Shown: piece after piece, positions 5,616-13,458 of the stretch
How the letters are laid out: each line of letters starts with the position of its first letter
Numbering within the stretch: the stretch's first letter is position 1
Assembly: GCA_024692105.1 (NCBI GenBank)
Contig: JAILMZ010000070.1
Span: forward strand, 1-22,651
DNA from: Saccharofermentans sp.
GTDB taxonomy: Bacteria > Bacillota_A > Clostridia > Saccharofermentanales > Saccharofermentanaceae
Direction of reading: 5' to 3'
DNA length: 22,651 nucleotides
The notes under the pieces: generated by a model
Database searches by the model: none
What the model saw: the letters and a program-made list of their open reading frames with translations, nothing else
What the model was told of the DNA's origin: nothing
Position numbers and translations under genes: made by a program

Positions 5616-6773
5616 TCAGAGCAATCCGGGTATATGGTATATGGCCGTCTCGAATATCATTATGACGCACGATATGAGGATGAGGTAGAACGGCAGTCCG
5701 TCAACGTATTTCGATTTCGAGACGAAGATAAGGCGTCTCCTGATGACTGCGAGAAGTCCCGTTACGAGGATGTCTCCGCAGACGGCAAAGATGAATACCG
5801 TTACGGCAGTGGTCAAAGACGGCTTTTCCGGGAGCAGATTGACGAACGGCAGTATGACGAACGCGGCCCCGATCATGGTCTCGCTCATGAAGTAGCGGGT
5901 GCCGAAGATGGATTTGCGGTCGCCCGGTCTGCCCGTGACGATCATGAGATAGCTGAGTCCCGTAGCGGCGAGAAGCGCGGCGGGAGTGATCACCAAAGAT
6001 GCTATGGAAGGTTCAAGGAAGAATCCCGAGGCACCCGAGACCGCGATCGCACCGGCACAAGTCAGGGCAAATCCGGCTCTGGCAATGCAGAAACGCCTGA
6101 ATTCCTCAAAATCGGCAACAGGTATGTTCCAGAATTCCGTAAGTTCGCGTGAAGTCAGATAGTGTGGCGTACCTGAGAATACCGAATACATCCATGCCCC
6201 GATGACAAGTATCGTCGTGGCGGAAAGCAGGCTGATGAAGATGTAGTCGCGCTCGGCAAGAGACGTGATGAACGCGCCTGCCAGCGCCGTTATAACCGCG
6301 CCGAGGTAAGGCAGATAGACTTCCTTGATCACCGAAGCCGGGCGGTACTCTTCTTCCCCGTCTGCGGTAAATCTCGACAGCGTCATCATTCCGAGGGCCA
6401 TCGGCACGAACCCCAAACAGGCGGATGTGCTGCACCAGCCGAAAACGATGTTCGAAGCCACGCAGGCACCGTAGAAAAGACCGATACAGGCTATGAACGA
6501 CAGTATCGCCAGTTTGCGCGGCATGAAGAACCTGAATGTAAACGTCCACACCGTAAGGACCGCGAAACTGCAGAGCACGGGCCACCAGAGCAGCGTGCCT
6601 TCGTACAGGAATTCGATGCAAAGCGATACGAGCGTGAATCCCAGGAAGATCGCGCTCCTGGTCGTCATATATCCGGCCGGCTTGAGATGCTGGGCAGTAG
6701 GCTTCTCGTTGTAAGGCCTTCTGCTGCTCTCGTTATCAAACGGTGTGTTGTATTTCTCAGTAAACAGTCCCAT
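5616..6773 (-). CDS. Polytopic membrane protein of the Rnf-like cluster, unknown family
   Basis: A 385-residue protein with a hydrophilic N-terminus of about 38 residues and roughly ten or eleven membrane helices. I do not recognise the family. Its ATG is separated by one base from the stop of the rnfG-like gene (TAAGATG), and no Shine-Dalgarno is visible, so translation is probably coupled. It occupies the place where rnfE, rnfA and rnfB normally follow rnfG. However, it is about twice the length of RnfA or RnfE and does not show their conserved membrane Cys motifs. Several Cys are nonetheless clustered in and next to the third and fourth helices (CIGLFYGAC, GWCSTSAC), which might carry a metal or redox function. 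The context supports a role with the Rnf-like subunits, but nothing in the sequence proves it. Confidence 0.75.
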   Translation of the reverse strand: MGLFTEKYNTPFDNESSRRPYNEKPTAQHLKPAGYMTTRSAIFLGFTLVSLCIEFLYEGTLLWWPVLCSFAVLTVWTFTFRFFMPRKLAILSFIACIGLFYGACVASNIVFGWCSTSACLGFVPMALGMMTLSRFTADGEEEYRPASVIKEVYLPYLGAVITALAGAFITSLAERDYIFISLLSATTILVIGAWMYSVFSGTPHYLTSRELTEFWNIPVADFEEFRRFCIARAGFALTCAGAIAVSGASGFFLEPSIASLVITPAALLAATGLSYLMIVTGRPGDRKSIFGTRYFMSETMIGAAFVILPFVNLLPEKPSLTTAVTVFIFAVCGDILVTGLLAVIRRRLIFVSKSKYVDGLPFYLILISCVIMIFETAIYHIPGLL

Positions 6774-6774
6774 C

Positions 6775-8190
6775 TTATACCAGCCAGTTCAGATAATCCT
6801 TGAAGAATTTGTAGCAGGTGTTGCACATGTGCACCATCAGTCTCGTGTCAGAATAATATTGTATGTCGGGGACGATATACGTCTCGATCTCGGACAAAGG
6901 CAGGTCATCGATGCTGTCCGTAAGAGTCTGCGCATCGTTATCCCCACCGGAGATCATTCCGTCCTCAGCACCGTTGGGATTGGTATTGGCAGGAGAAGAC
7001 GGCTCCGTCTCTTCTGTAACTTCCGTCTCCGCGGTCGTCTCCGTGATCTCTGTCTCGGCAGGTTCTTCGCCTTCTGTATCCGCCTCTTCTTCCCCGTCCA
7101 CGTCAATGACTTCTTCGGGCAGGTTCTGGGATATCTCAAGCACGGTCAGCACTTCGATTATCTCCGGATCTTCGCCGTCCGACATGATGCAATATGCACT
7201 TGGGTATTTCTCAAACGAATAGACCAGGAAGCCGTCCTTGTTGATAACGCCGGCATCTTCCGGAGACATTCCGAGACAGCTTGTAAACAGGCCGCTCAAG
7301 GCATTCATGTAGTCATCCTTGTCGAAACCTGCCTTCGAATTCTCGATGCATTCCTGGGACAGTTCGACAAACGCCCTGATGTTGCAGGTAACGCCGTCTA
7401 CGATCTCCGTCGTGCCGTCAGATTTCATGGCAAGAGCCGCGGGGTCCTGGACCTGAAGGAGAGCATGGCATACGTTGTATGACTGCGTTGCCCAGTCGAT
7501 GCCCGGGATCTCATACGCACCGGACAGCGAAGCCTGGCTTCTTATCTCCGTGGTGGGATCGATGTTGAAGGCATCCCATTTGACCTTTGTGATGATGCCG
7601 TCATTGACTTCCATCTCGACATAGTCGATATATCCGTTCTTATCGTCTGTCAGTGACTGCGCATAGTAAGTGCCGTCAGTAAGGCCCGTAACGGGATTTG
7701 CCTGCTCGGAGTTGATGTCTTCGGAATCGTCTTCTTTTACGAATGCAACAGGCACCTGAACTCCTACGAGCTTGTTGGTGATGGATACGAACGCATTCGG
7801 ATTCATCTGATACGTATCTTCGCTGTCCTCGACTCTGGTAATTCCTGTGATCTTCGCGTTCTCGTATTCAAAACCGATCAGAAGGTGGAGCTTCGTTCCG
7901 TCTTCAGCCTCTGAAGTGATATCGATGACATAGCCTATCGGATCTCCGTTCTCGTCATAGCCCAGGTATACGGCATTGATCTCGGGATAGTCTGAGAGCA
8001 CAGCGCCGCCCGTCTCGGTAAATGAAGATGCCTTGAGCACGGGGCTGAAACGCTCCACAAGGCTTATCTGCATCCTGATATCGGATTTTTGCGATGACAG
8101 CACATAACCGGTTACGATAAGAGCCGTGCTGACAAGCAGGAGCACTACGCACTCTGCAATGAACCTTCTAAGCTGGGAGCGGGTCATCAT
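6775..8190 (-). CDS. rnfG: RnfG-like protein with two FMN-binding-type domains, altered flavin site
   Basis: The 471-residue protein has an N-terminal membrane anchor (about 9-32) and then an extracytoplasmic part. Residues 60-150 resemble the first half of RnfG. Residues 168-290 resemble an FMN_bind domain (DGTYYAQS, then GYIDYVEMEVNDGIITKVKWD). In RnfG the flavin is attached to Thr in an SGAT-type motif after D-[AG]-[IV]. Here that place reads DGVTCNIRAF (265-274) and the SGAT sequence is missing. An acidic Thr/Glu-rich low-complexity segment (about 364-400) precedes a C-terminal tail with MCNTC. The protein is about twice the usual RnfG length of roughly 200. The start ATGA overlaps the rnfD stop by 4 nt, with GGGAGGTGG 8 nt upstream. 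The position and N-terminal half support the RnfG assignment; function as a flavoprotein is doubtful. Confidence 0.7.
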   Translation of the reverse strand: MMTRSQLRRFIAECVVLLLVSTALIVTGYVLSSQKSDIRMQISLVERFSPVLKASSFTETGGAVLSDYPEINAVYLGYDENGDPIGYVIDITSEAEDGTKLHLLIGFEYENAKITGITRVEDSEDTYQMNPNAFVSITNKLVGVQVPVAFVKEDDSEDINSEQANPVTGLTDGTYYAQSLTDDKNGYIDYVEMEVNDGIITKVKWDAFNIDPTTEIRSQASLSGAYEIPGIDWATQSYNVCHALLQVQDPAALAMKSDGTTEIVDGVTCNIRAFVELSQECIENSKAGFDKDDYMNALSGLFTSCLGMSPEDAGVINKDGFLVYSFEKYPSAYCIMSDGEDPEIIEVLTVLEISQNLPEEVIDVDGEEEADTEGEEPAETEITETTAETEVTEETEPSSPANTNPNGAEDGMISGGDNDAQTLTDSIDDLPLSEIETYIVPDIQYYSDTRLMVHMCNTCYKFFKDYLNWLV

Positions 8191-9137
8191 AAGACATCCA
8201 CCTCCCTTGACTGCTTTGTGCGCCTGGAGAACGTTTTCGAGAAATAGTCCATGACGAACGACATCATGTTAACGGTAACCACCGGTGCGATGATCGCAGT
8301 GGCAACGGATACGTAGTTGATGAGAACGACCGTGAGAACGGCGCACACGAGTCCTGCGAAAGCGCCCGCTGCAAACCTTGAAGGCAGAGTGGTCATATCA
8401 CCGAGCAGGAAGACTGCCACGAAGAACACGCCCGAAGAGAGCATGAACATGAGCATGTCGCTTTCGGGATGAAGGACATAATAGAGCACCGCAAGAGATG
8501 CGATGTATGTCAGGGGTGCGTACAGCCTGAGGTTGCCGCGCATCAAAAGGAAGATGGCACCGAGCACGGCAAGGGCCGCACATGAAGCACCGAGCAGGCC
8601 GGCGAAATTGCCGCTCACGAGCTCGATAAGGCTTAAGTCCGAATACTCGGGCACGAACTCTCCCGAAGGTGCATTTATAAGGCTGTCTATGGCAAACCAG
8701 TTTTCCCTGGGTTCTGCAAAACCTCTCATGCCGGAGGGGAATACCATTTCGATGAAGAGTCTGCCTCCTGCCGCAGGATTGATGATGTTGGATCCCGCGT
8801 CTCCGAAGATCTGCTTGATTATCACGGAACCGAAGAGCACGCCTGCAAGCGCCATGTATGCGGGAGTGTCAGGCGGAAGAAGGAGCGCGAACACAAGACC
8901 TGATACGATCGAACTGAGGTCAAAGTATTCGTTGTTGTTCCTTCTCGATACCTTCGAACAGATGACGTCAGATGCCGTGAAAGCCAGTGTGCATAGCAGT
9001 ATCATGACTATCGCCCTGACACCGTAATAGAAGACGCTGTAGCAGCATGACGGTACCAGCGCGGCGATTATCGTAAGGTAGATATACGGCGCATTCTTCT
9101 CTGTATGGATGAACGGGGCAAGAGATCTCTTGATCAT
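8187..9137 (-). CDS. rnfD: RnfD-like membrane subunit, flavin-attachment Thr replaced
   Basis: A 316-residue membrane protein that follows the RnfD/NqrB pattern. The N-terminal SLAPFIHTEKN resembles the SP-x-H start of RnfD. Several membrane helices, the conserved IIKQIFGDAGSNIINPAAGG (108-125) and a C-terminal helical bundle follow. RnfD normally binds FMN covalently on a Thr in a segment such as IDGISQATPL. The matching segment here is IDSLINAPSG (150-159), with Pro157 where the Thr would be, so that flavin site appears lost. The start ATG overlaps the rnfC stop by 4 nt (ATGA), with GGAGG 9 nt upstream. It would act in the membrane with RnfC and the RnfG-like protein in electron transfer between NADH/ferredoxin and a membrane partner. 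Given the missing site, the reaction is uncertain. Confidence 0.82.
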   Translation of the reverse strand: MIKRSLAPFIHTEKNAPYIYLTIIAALVPSCCYSVFYYGVRAIVMILLCTLAFTASDVICSKVSRRNNNEYFDLSSIVSGLVFALLLPPDTPAYMALAGVLFGSVIIKQIFGDAGSNIINPAAGGRLFIEMVFPSGMRGFAEPRENWFAIDSLINAPSGEFVPEYSDLSLIELVSGNFAGLLGASCAALAVLGAIFLLMRGNLRLYAPLTYIASLAVLYYVLHPESDMLMFMLSSGVFFVAVFLLGDMTTLPSRFAAGAFAGLVCAVLTVVLINYVSVATAIIAPVVTVNMMSFVMDYFSKTFSRRTKQSREVDVL

Positions 9138-10651
9138 ACTTTCTTACCTCCGTCGAACGGCAGGACGATCGAATTATCGTCTCCCGCTTCAGCATCGTCT
9201 TTCGCCTGTTCCGGTTCCTCAAGAAGCGATGCCTCACCCGTCTCTTCCACGGGCAGCATCGAGTAATCGAGATCGGCTGCGTTGTTGTCGAGCAGAGTGT
9301 TGGTCTCGATGACCTTACCCCTGTTCGCGAATTCCGCAATGGTACTCGTGAGATCTATTCCCGCAGGGCACACGTACGTACATGAGCCGCATGAGATGCA
9401 TCTTCTCGCACCCTCCTCGGAAGCCTTCTGGCCGAGGCCCTGCGCGAGCATCTCAAAGATTATGTTCGGGGATATCGATACCGGGCAGCACTCGGAACAA
9501 AGTCCGCAGTGGATGCACGCGGTCTTTGGAATCTCGACTTTCCTGACGACCGATATGACCGAAGTCATCTTGATCACGGGAGTGTTCTCCGGGTCATCTA
9601 TCTCGATGCCCGTCAGGCAGTTGCCCCACACTATCTTGTTCTCGGTACTGTCCTCGGAAAAAGAATTTGCGAGAAGTTCGGATACAGGCGTACCTATCGG
9701 CACGAGAACATTGTGTCCCGAAGCGGAACCGTCCGAGACGGAGATTATCCTGTTCATCATGGGGATGCTGTCAGAGATGGCCTCCCAGCATGCGAGCATC
9801 GTGGAGCAGTTGAAAAGGACGGCATCGCAGATGTCTTCTATCGTCTCGCCTTCTTCTATTGTCTTACCGTAAAGCGCCTTGCCGACGAGTCTGTAGTAAC
9901 CCTGGGGGAAACGCTCGCGGAAGAGCTTTATCTCAAAGTTGATGTCATCGAAATCCTTCTTTGCCCTTGCGATGGAAGTGGCCAGCGCCGCACGTTCCAC
10001 CTTTCTCTCTTTCGAGATGAGGAAGTACAGGTTCTTAGCACCTACGGCACGCGCGCAAGCAGCAGCGCCCATCACGACATAGTCGGGGTACTCAACTATC
10101 GCAGTGAGATCAGATGTGGCATAAGGTTCGCTCTGAAGACAGTTGACGAGGAAATCCGTAACGGCCTTGCCCCTTGCCCTTGCAAGCTTTGCGGCTGTCG
10201 GTATTCCTTCACCGCCCATGCCGCATATGCCGGCATTCCTGATGATCTCTATGGTCTCTGTGGCGGATAATGAGAGCGAAGTCCTCGGCCTTAATGAATC
10301 AAGGCGCGTACGCTTCATGTCGTTTTCGATGAACACAGCGGGCGTCCTGATACCGTTAGGAAGAGTTATCTCTTTAATGTCCGTGACCTTGCCCGATACG
10401 CCCGTATGTACAGGCACGGAGAAAGCGCCTTTCTCGGGAAGTCCGACGCACTGTCCCGCCTTTACGATATCGCCCTTCTTGACGATCGGCACGGCAGGTA
10501 CACCATAGTGCATCTTCATGGGAAGTATTATGCGTCTGGGGTATATCCTCTCGAGCATTATTTCCTTGACAAAAGGAGAACGTTTTGAAAAATTCAAAAC
10601 GTCCCCCGGAAATAAGCCTTTGTAGAAAGAATATATCTTACGGTCGGACAC
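9134..10651 (-). CDS. rnfC: RnfC-like NADH-side iron-sulfur subunit
   Basis: In Rnf complexes RnfC is the peripheral NADH- and FMN-binding subunit with two 4Fe-4S clusters. This 505-residue protein shows the family order. The N-terminal biotinyl-like segment contains YGVPAVPIVKKGDIVKAGQ (about 49-67). The Rossmann-type nucleotide site is GICGMGGEGIPTAAKL (141-155), followed by NCLQSEPY where the family has NxxECEPY. Two complete ferredoxin motifs follow: CIHCGLCSECCP (near 377) and CISCGSCTYVCP (near 420). An acidic C-terminal tail ends in GGKKV. The start is GTG with GGGGG 6 nt upstream, only 18 nt after the rpoD stop and without a terminator, so it should be co-transcribed with rpoD. Unlike its partners RnfD and RnfG here, its cofactor motifs look intact. 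Confidence 0.87.
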   Translation of the reverse strand: MSDRKIYSFYKGLFPGDVLNFSKRSPFVKEIMLERIYPRRIILPMKMHYGVPAVPIVKKGDIVKAGQCVGLPEKGAFSVPVHTGVSGKVTDIKEITLPNGIRTPAVFIENDMKRTRLDSLRPRTSLSLSATETIEIIRNAGICGMGGEGIPTAAKLARARGKAVTDFLVNCLQSEPYATSDLTAIVEYPDYVVMGAAACARAVGAKNLYFLISKERKVERAALATSIARAKKDFDDINFEIKLFRERFPQGYYRLVGKALYGKTIEEGETIEDICDAVLFNCSTMLACWEAISDSIPMMNRIISVSDGSASGHNVLVPIGTPVSELLANSFSEDSTENKIVWGNCLTGIEIDDPENTPVIKMTSVISVVRKVEIPKTACIHCGLCSECCPVSISPNIIFEMLAQGLGQKASEEGARRCISCGSCTYVCPAGIDLTSTIAEFANRGKVIETNTLLDNNAADLDYSMLPVEETGEASLLEEPEQAKDDAEAGDDNSIVLPFDGGKKV

Positions 10652-10669
10652 TTCTGACCCCCGGCTGCT

Positions 10670-11923
10670 TTAGTCGATGTAGCCTTCCAGTTTCTTAGAA
10701 CTTGATGCTCTGGAAAGCTTTCTGATAGCTTTCGCTTCGATCTGTCTGATACGCTCACGCGTAACGCCGAGCTTCTTACCGACCTGCTCGAGTGTCATGG
10801 GGACTCCGTCCTTAAGACCGAATCTGAGTTCGATTACCTTGCGCTCACGCTCGGTAAGTGTGCCGAGTGCCTTGATGAGGTCTTCCTTGAGAAGGTTCCT
10901 CGCAACCTCTTCTTCAGGAGCTGCAAGCTCATCGTTGGAGATAAAGTCAACTAAGTGGGAATCCTCTTCCTCACCGACAGGCTTGTCGATAGAGATAGGA
11001 TCCTGGGATATCTTCTGGATCTCGCGGATCTTAGCAGGCTCCATCTCCATGACTTCCGCAAGCTCTTCAGTGGTAGGTTCTCTTCCGAGATCCTGAACGA
11101 GCTCTCTCTGCTTTCTTGTAAGCTTGTTAATGGTCTCGACCATATGGACGGGGATTCTGATCGTCCTTGCCTGGTCTGCGATGGCTCTTGTGATAGCCTG
11201 TCTGATCCACCATGTAGCATATGTGGAGAACTTAAAGCCCTTTGTATAGTCGAACTTGTCTACGGCCTTGATAAGACCGATGTTGCCTTCCTGGATGAGA
11301 TCGAGGAGAGACAGACCGCGGTTCATGTACTTCTTCGCGATGGAGACAACAAGTCTTAAGTTGGAGTTGATGAGAGTCTCCTTTGCATCCTCGTCGCCTT
11401 CTGCCATCCTCTGAGCGATAACACGCTCTTCTTCAGGTTCGAGAAGGTCGATCTTACCGATCTCCTTGAGATACATCTTAACGGAGTCATCGACGCCGTT
11501 GCTGTCATCTACTGCAGTATCCGTATCAACGACTTCAGCATCATCAAGAGGCTCTAAGTCGAGGTTCTCAAGACCTTCCATGCCTTCGAGGCCTGCGATG
11601 TCATCAAGCTTGTCGAGATCATCCAGCTTATCGAGGTCGTCGATCTTTGCGATGTCGTCGATCTTCTCGAGATCTTCAGTCTTGTCAAGTTCTTCTTCCT
11701 TCTCGACCTCTTCGATGTTCTCGAGATCATCCATATCAAGATCCACTTTGGGATCTGCAACGGAAATGCCTGCCTTCTCAAGTTCTGACCTGAGTGCGAG
11801 CATATCGTCGGGACCCATCTTATAGTTGTCTGTGATGGATTCGAGATCGGATTCGGTGAGCGCCTTACCGCTCTTATCTGCAAGTTTCTTAGCTGATTTA
11901 AACGCTTTATCAAAATCTGTCAT
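10670..11923 (-). CDS. rpoD: Primary sigma factor RpoD (SigA)
   Basis: The housekeeping sigma factor that directs RNA polymerase to TTGACA/TATAAT promoters. The 417-residue protein has a short region 1.1, an acidic repeat (67-120), and region 1.2 ([13 protein letters not shown], about 146-158). Regions 2.1-2.4 contain [34 protein letters not shown] and [19 protein letters not shown]. Region 3 follows, and then region 4.2 with the helix-turn-helix [20 protein letters not shown] near the C-terminus. All conserved regions are present. It is longer than the roughly 370 residues of Bacillus SigA because of the acidic repeats. The ATG follows GAGG by 10 nt. In many Firmicutes rpoD follows dnaG; here it lies 15 nt behind a zinc-ribbon membrane protein gene and 18 nt before rnfC. 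Confidence 0.97.
   Translation of the reverse strand: MTDFDKAFKSAKKLADKSGKALTESDLESITDNYKMGPDDMLALRSELEKAGISVADPKVDLDMDDLENIEEVEKEEELDKTEDLEKIDDIAKIDDLDKLDDLDKLDDIAGLEGMEGLENLDLEPLDDAEVVDTDTAVDDSNGVDDSVKMYLKEIGKIDLLEPEEERVIAQRMAEGDEDAKETLINSNLRLVVSIAKKYMNRGLSLLDLIQEGNIGLIKAVDKFDYTKGFKFSTYATWWIRQAITRAIADQARTIRIPVHMVETINKLTRKQRELVQDLGREPTTEELAEVMEMEPAKIREIQKISQDPISIDKPVGEEEDSHLVDFISNDELAAPEEEVARNLLKEDLIKALGTLTERERKVIELRFGLKDGVPMTLEQVGKKLGVTRERIRQIEAKAIRKLSRASSSKKLEGYID
11564..11725 (-). repeat. Acidic hexapeptide repeat inside rpoD
   Basis: Residues 67-120 of RpoD divide into nine six-residue units with a hydrophobic residue first, for example [36 protein letters not shown] and MEGLEN. At DNA level this is an 18-bp period with the best match in the middle units (around 11600-11640), which suggests tandem expansion. 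It lies between regions 1.1 and 1.2. Confidence 0.85.
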
Positions 11924-11938
11924 GTATGGATTACCTCA

Positions 11939-12673
11939 TCAGTTTGAATCGCCGTTCTTAACGACGCCGTCAGCAGTTACAGTGTAGATTGTCGTAGGTG
12001 TATAGATCTCGACAGTCACATCCTTGGCGGAAGAAGAATCGAATCCGCCTTCATCTTCCCTTAATCCGCAGTAGTTATCGAAGATCTTCTGTGCAGCAGC
12101 TTCATCAATCTCGTCTGAAGTCTGAACCTTCATGTTCTGGCATGTTCTTCCGGAAATGTTGTATCCGTATGCATAGCCGCTCTCATTAAAGTTAGTATCG
12201 ACAACCGCCTCGCCTGCAAAGACCGTATCGAGCTTGCCTACCATTGCTTCCTTAAGCGCTGTTCTCGAGAAATACATAGGCACGGAAATAGCAAGGATAA
12301 CGCCAACGATAACGACAGCTGCACCTATGATGACGGCAACGAGCTTACCGGGTGCCTTGACATCATTGGGAGAAAGCTCGAACTCGCTGGGCTTCAGCTT
12401 GAGATCATCACTCTTTGCTTTGGATACCTTGTCTCTTTGTACAGCCTTTGAAACGATGTCAGGCTGCATGGGAGTAGCGTAATAATGCTTTCCGCCCTCC
12501 TGCGCTTCATACTTCTCATTCTTAAACTCGTGTCCGTCCGGATTCTCGAGCAGTGCTACAGCATCTGCTGCCGGAAACACGCAGTGACAAAAAACGCACT
12601 CGCAGTTCTCGTCTCTGTCGTCAAAAATAACGAGCGAACCGCAGTTCGTGCACATTCCTTGTGTAGTAGCCAT
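11939..12673 (-). CDS. Zinc-ribbon single-pass membrane protein, unknown function
   Basis: A 244-residue protein. The N-terminus carries a zinc-ribbon-like set of Cys: CTNC at 8-11, then CECVFCHC at 24-31. A charged linker follows to about residue 105, then one membrane helix (about 108-133). The C-terminal extracytoplasmic domain of about 110 residues has two Cys (CQNM and NYCG) that could form a disulfide. The orientation with the ribbon in the cytoplasm is inferred from the basic linker before the helix. AAGGATGG lies about 8 nt before the ATG. It is the first gene after a perfect promoter and is followed by rpoD after 15 nt, so it is probably co-transcribed with the sigma factor. I do not recognise the family, and a link to sigma-factor function is only a guess from position. 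Confidence 0.8.
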   Translation of the reverse strand: MATTQGMCTNCGSLVIFDDRDENCECVFCHCVFPAADAVALLENPDGHEFKNEKYEAQEGGKHYYATPMQPDIVSKAVQRDKVSKAKSDDLKLKPSEFELSPNDVKAPGKLVAVIIGAAVVIVGVILAISVPMYFSRTALKEAMVGKLDTVFAGEAVVDTNFNESGYAYGYNISGRTCQNMKVQTSDEIDEAAAQKIFDNYCGLREDEGGFDSSSAKDVTVEIYTPTTIYTVTADGVVKNGDSN

Positions 12674-12752
12674 TAAAGACCATCCTTAATTCGTGATTTG
12701 AGCTCTAAGCCAAACTCCGCATATGCTGTAAAGTAAATTCGCTGTTCATCAT

Positions 12753-12766
12753 GCCGTAATTACGGC
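12753..12766. promoter_or_regulatory. 14-bp perfect palindrome in the rpoD-operon leader
   Basis: GCCGTAATTACGGC reads the same on both strands. It lies about 40-50 nt downstream of the predicted transcription start and about 80 nt before the first gene of the operon. It could be an operator or a short RNA hairpin (5-bp stem, AAUU loop). The rest of the leader (12674-12803) shows no riboswitch I recognise. Confidence 0.5.
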
Positions 12767-12810
12767 GGTACTCAAGCAAATAGGCATAGTTATACTTATA
12801 GCAGGCTCAA

Positions 12811-12839
12811 ATTATATTATTATTAATAGGGGATGTCAA
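12811..12839 (-). promoter_or_regulatory. Consensus sigma-70 promoter of the zinc-ribbon/rpoD/rnf operon
   Basis: A perfect TTGACA (12839-12834), a 17-nt spacer and a perfect TATAAT (12816-12811) on the minus strand. Transcription should begin near 12803, giving a leader of about 130 nt. The -35 hexamer contains the TGA stop codon (12838-12836) of the preceding nucleotidase gene. Confidence 0.93.
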
Positions 12840-13444
12840 CTTGCGTATGAGGCGATTTTCGACCTTATGCTCTCCCAGTCAGAATACCGCTCATAGTTGC
12901 CGTTCGGGAAATCAGTATTCCTATTCCACGGACGGTCGAAGACCATCACTTTCAGCTCCGGCAGATGCCCGAAAAACTTAAATGCGGAAGGCGAGTCTTC
13001 AACTGCAAAGTCGAACTTCATCTTGTAGTAATCTTCGAGTTCCAGACTGAAACTGTTGCTGTATATCTTGCCGTCCCTGCCATACTTGTTAAGGCAGAAC
13101 ATATCGACATCTTTAAGGCCGTGCCTGTCGAGCCATTCACGCGAAGCATCGTAAGAGTTGAACGGACGTCCTGTGATTATCGAGACGTTATATCCCATGC
13201 GCATCCACTCATTGAGAGTCTGTGCCGCTCCGGGAGTCTCCTCATAAGACAAAAGCACATCGGGTTCATGCCCTCTGGTCAGCAGCCAGTCATACTGTTC
13301 GTCATTAAGATCGAATGCCTTCTGCAGATTGAAATACCTCATATTCTCATAAGACACATCAATACCGAATTCATCTCTCACGATATCCGAGAAAGACCTT
13401 GCGGTCTCACAAAGACAATCGTCAAAATCAACATAGATATTCAT
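12836..13444 (-). CDS. HAD-superfamily 5'(3')-deoxyribonucleotidase-like protein
   Basis: A soluble 202-residue phosphatase of the HAD fold, predicted to dephosphorylate nucleoside monophosphates. Motif I is VDFDDCL, with nucleophile D6 and acid/base D8. Motif II is SIITGRP. A Lys in KIYSNSF or the following helix may serve as motif III. Motif IV is FAVEDSPSA, followed by VMVFDRPWNRN, which is typical of the deoxy-nucleotidase (NT5C) group. It starts 14 nt after the ACT-domain gene, with GGAG 8 nt before the ATG, so the two form an operon. Its TGA stop lies within the -35 box of the rpoD-operon promoter, and no terminator is seen, so read-through into that operon is likely. The substrate is not determined by the sequence. 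Confidence 0.85.
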   Translation of the reverse strand: MNIYVDFDDCLCETARSFSDIVRDEFGIDVSYENMRYFNLQKAFDLNDEQYDWLLTRGHEPDVLLSYEETPGAAQTLNEWMRMGYNVSIITGRPFNSYDASREWLDRHGLKDVDMFCLNKYGRDGKIYSNSFSLELEDYYKMKFDFAVEDSPSAFKFFGHLPELKVMVFDRPWNRNTDFPNGNYERYSDWESIRSKIASYAS

Positions 13445-13458
13445 CGATATTTCTCCGG

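Noticed and set aside
5634..6152. A 172-codon plus-strand reading frame opposite the membrane protein, rich in charged residues.
   Set aside because: Its composition (many Arg, Asp, Glu and Gly) is that of an antisense shadow, and the minus strand has clear membrane helices and operon structure.
5616..6773. Assigning the 385-residue protein as RnfE, RnfA or a fusion of them.
   Set aside because: The length, helix pattern and Cys positions do not fit, and no RnfA/E motif is visible.
6745..7482. A 245-codon plus-strand frame opposite the rnfG-like gene.
   Set aside because: There is no ribosome site or family motif; the minus strand frame is the coding one.
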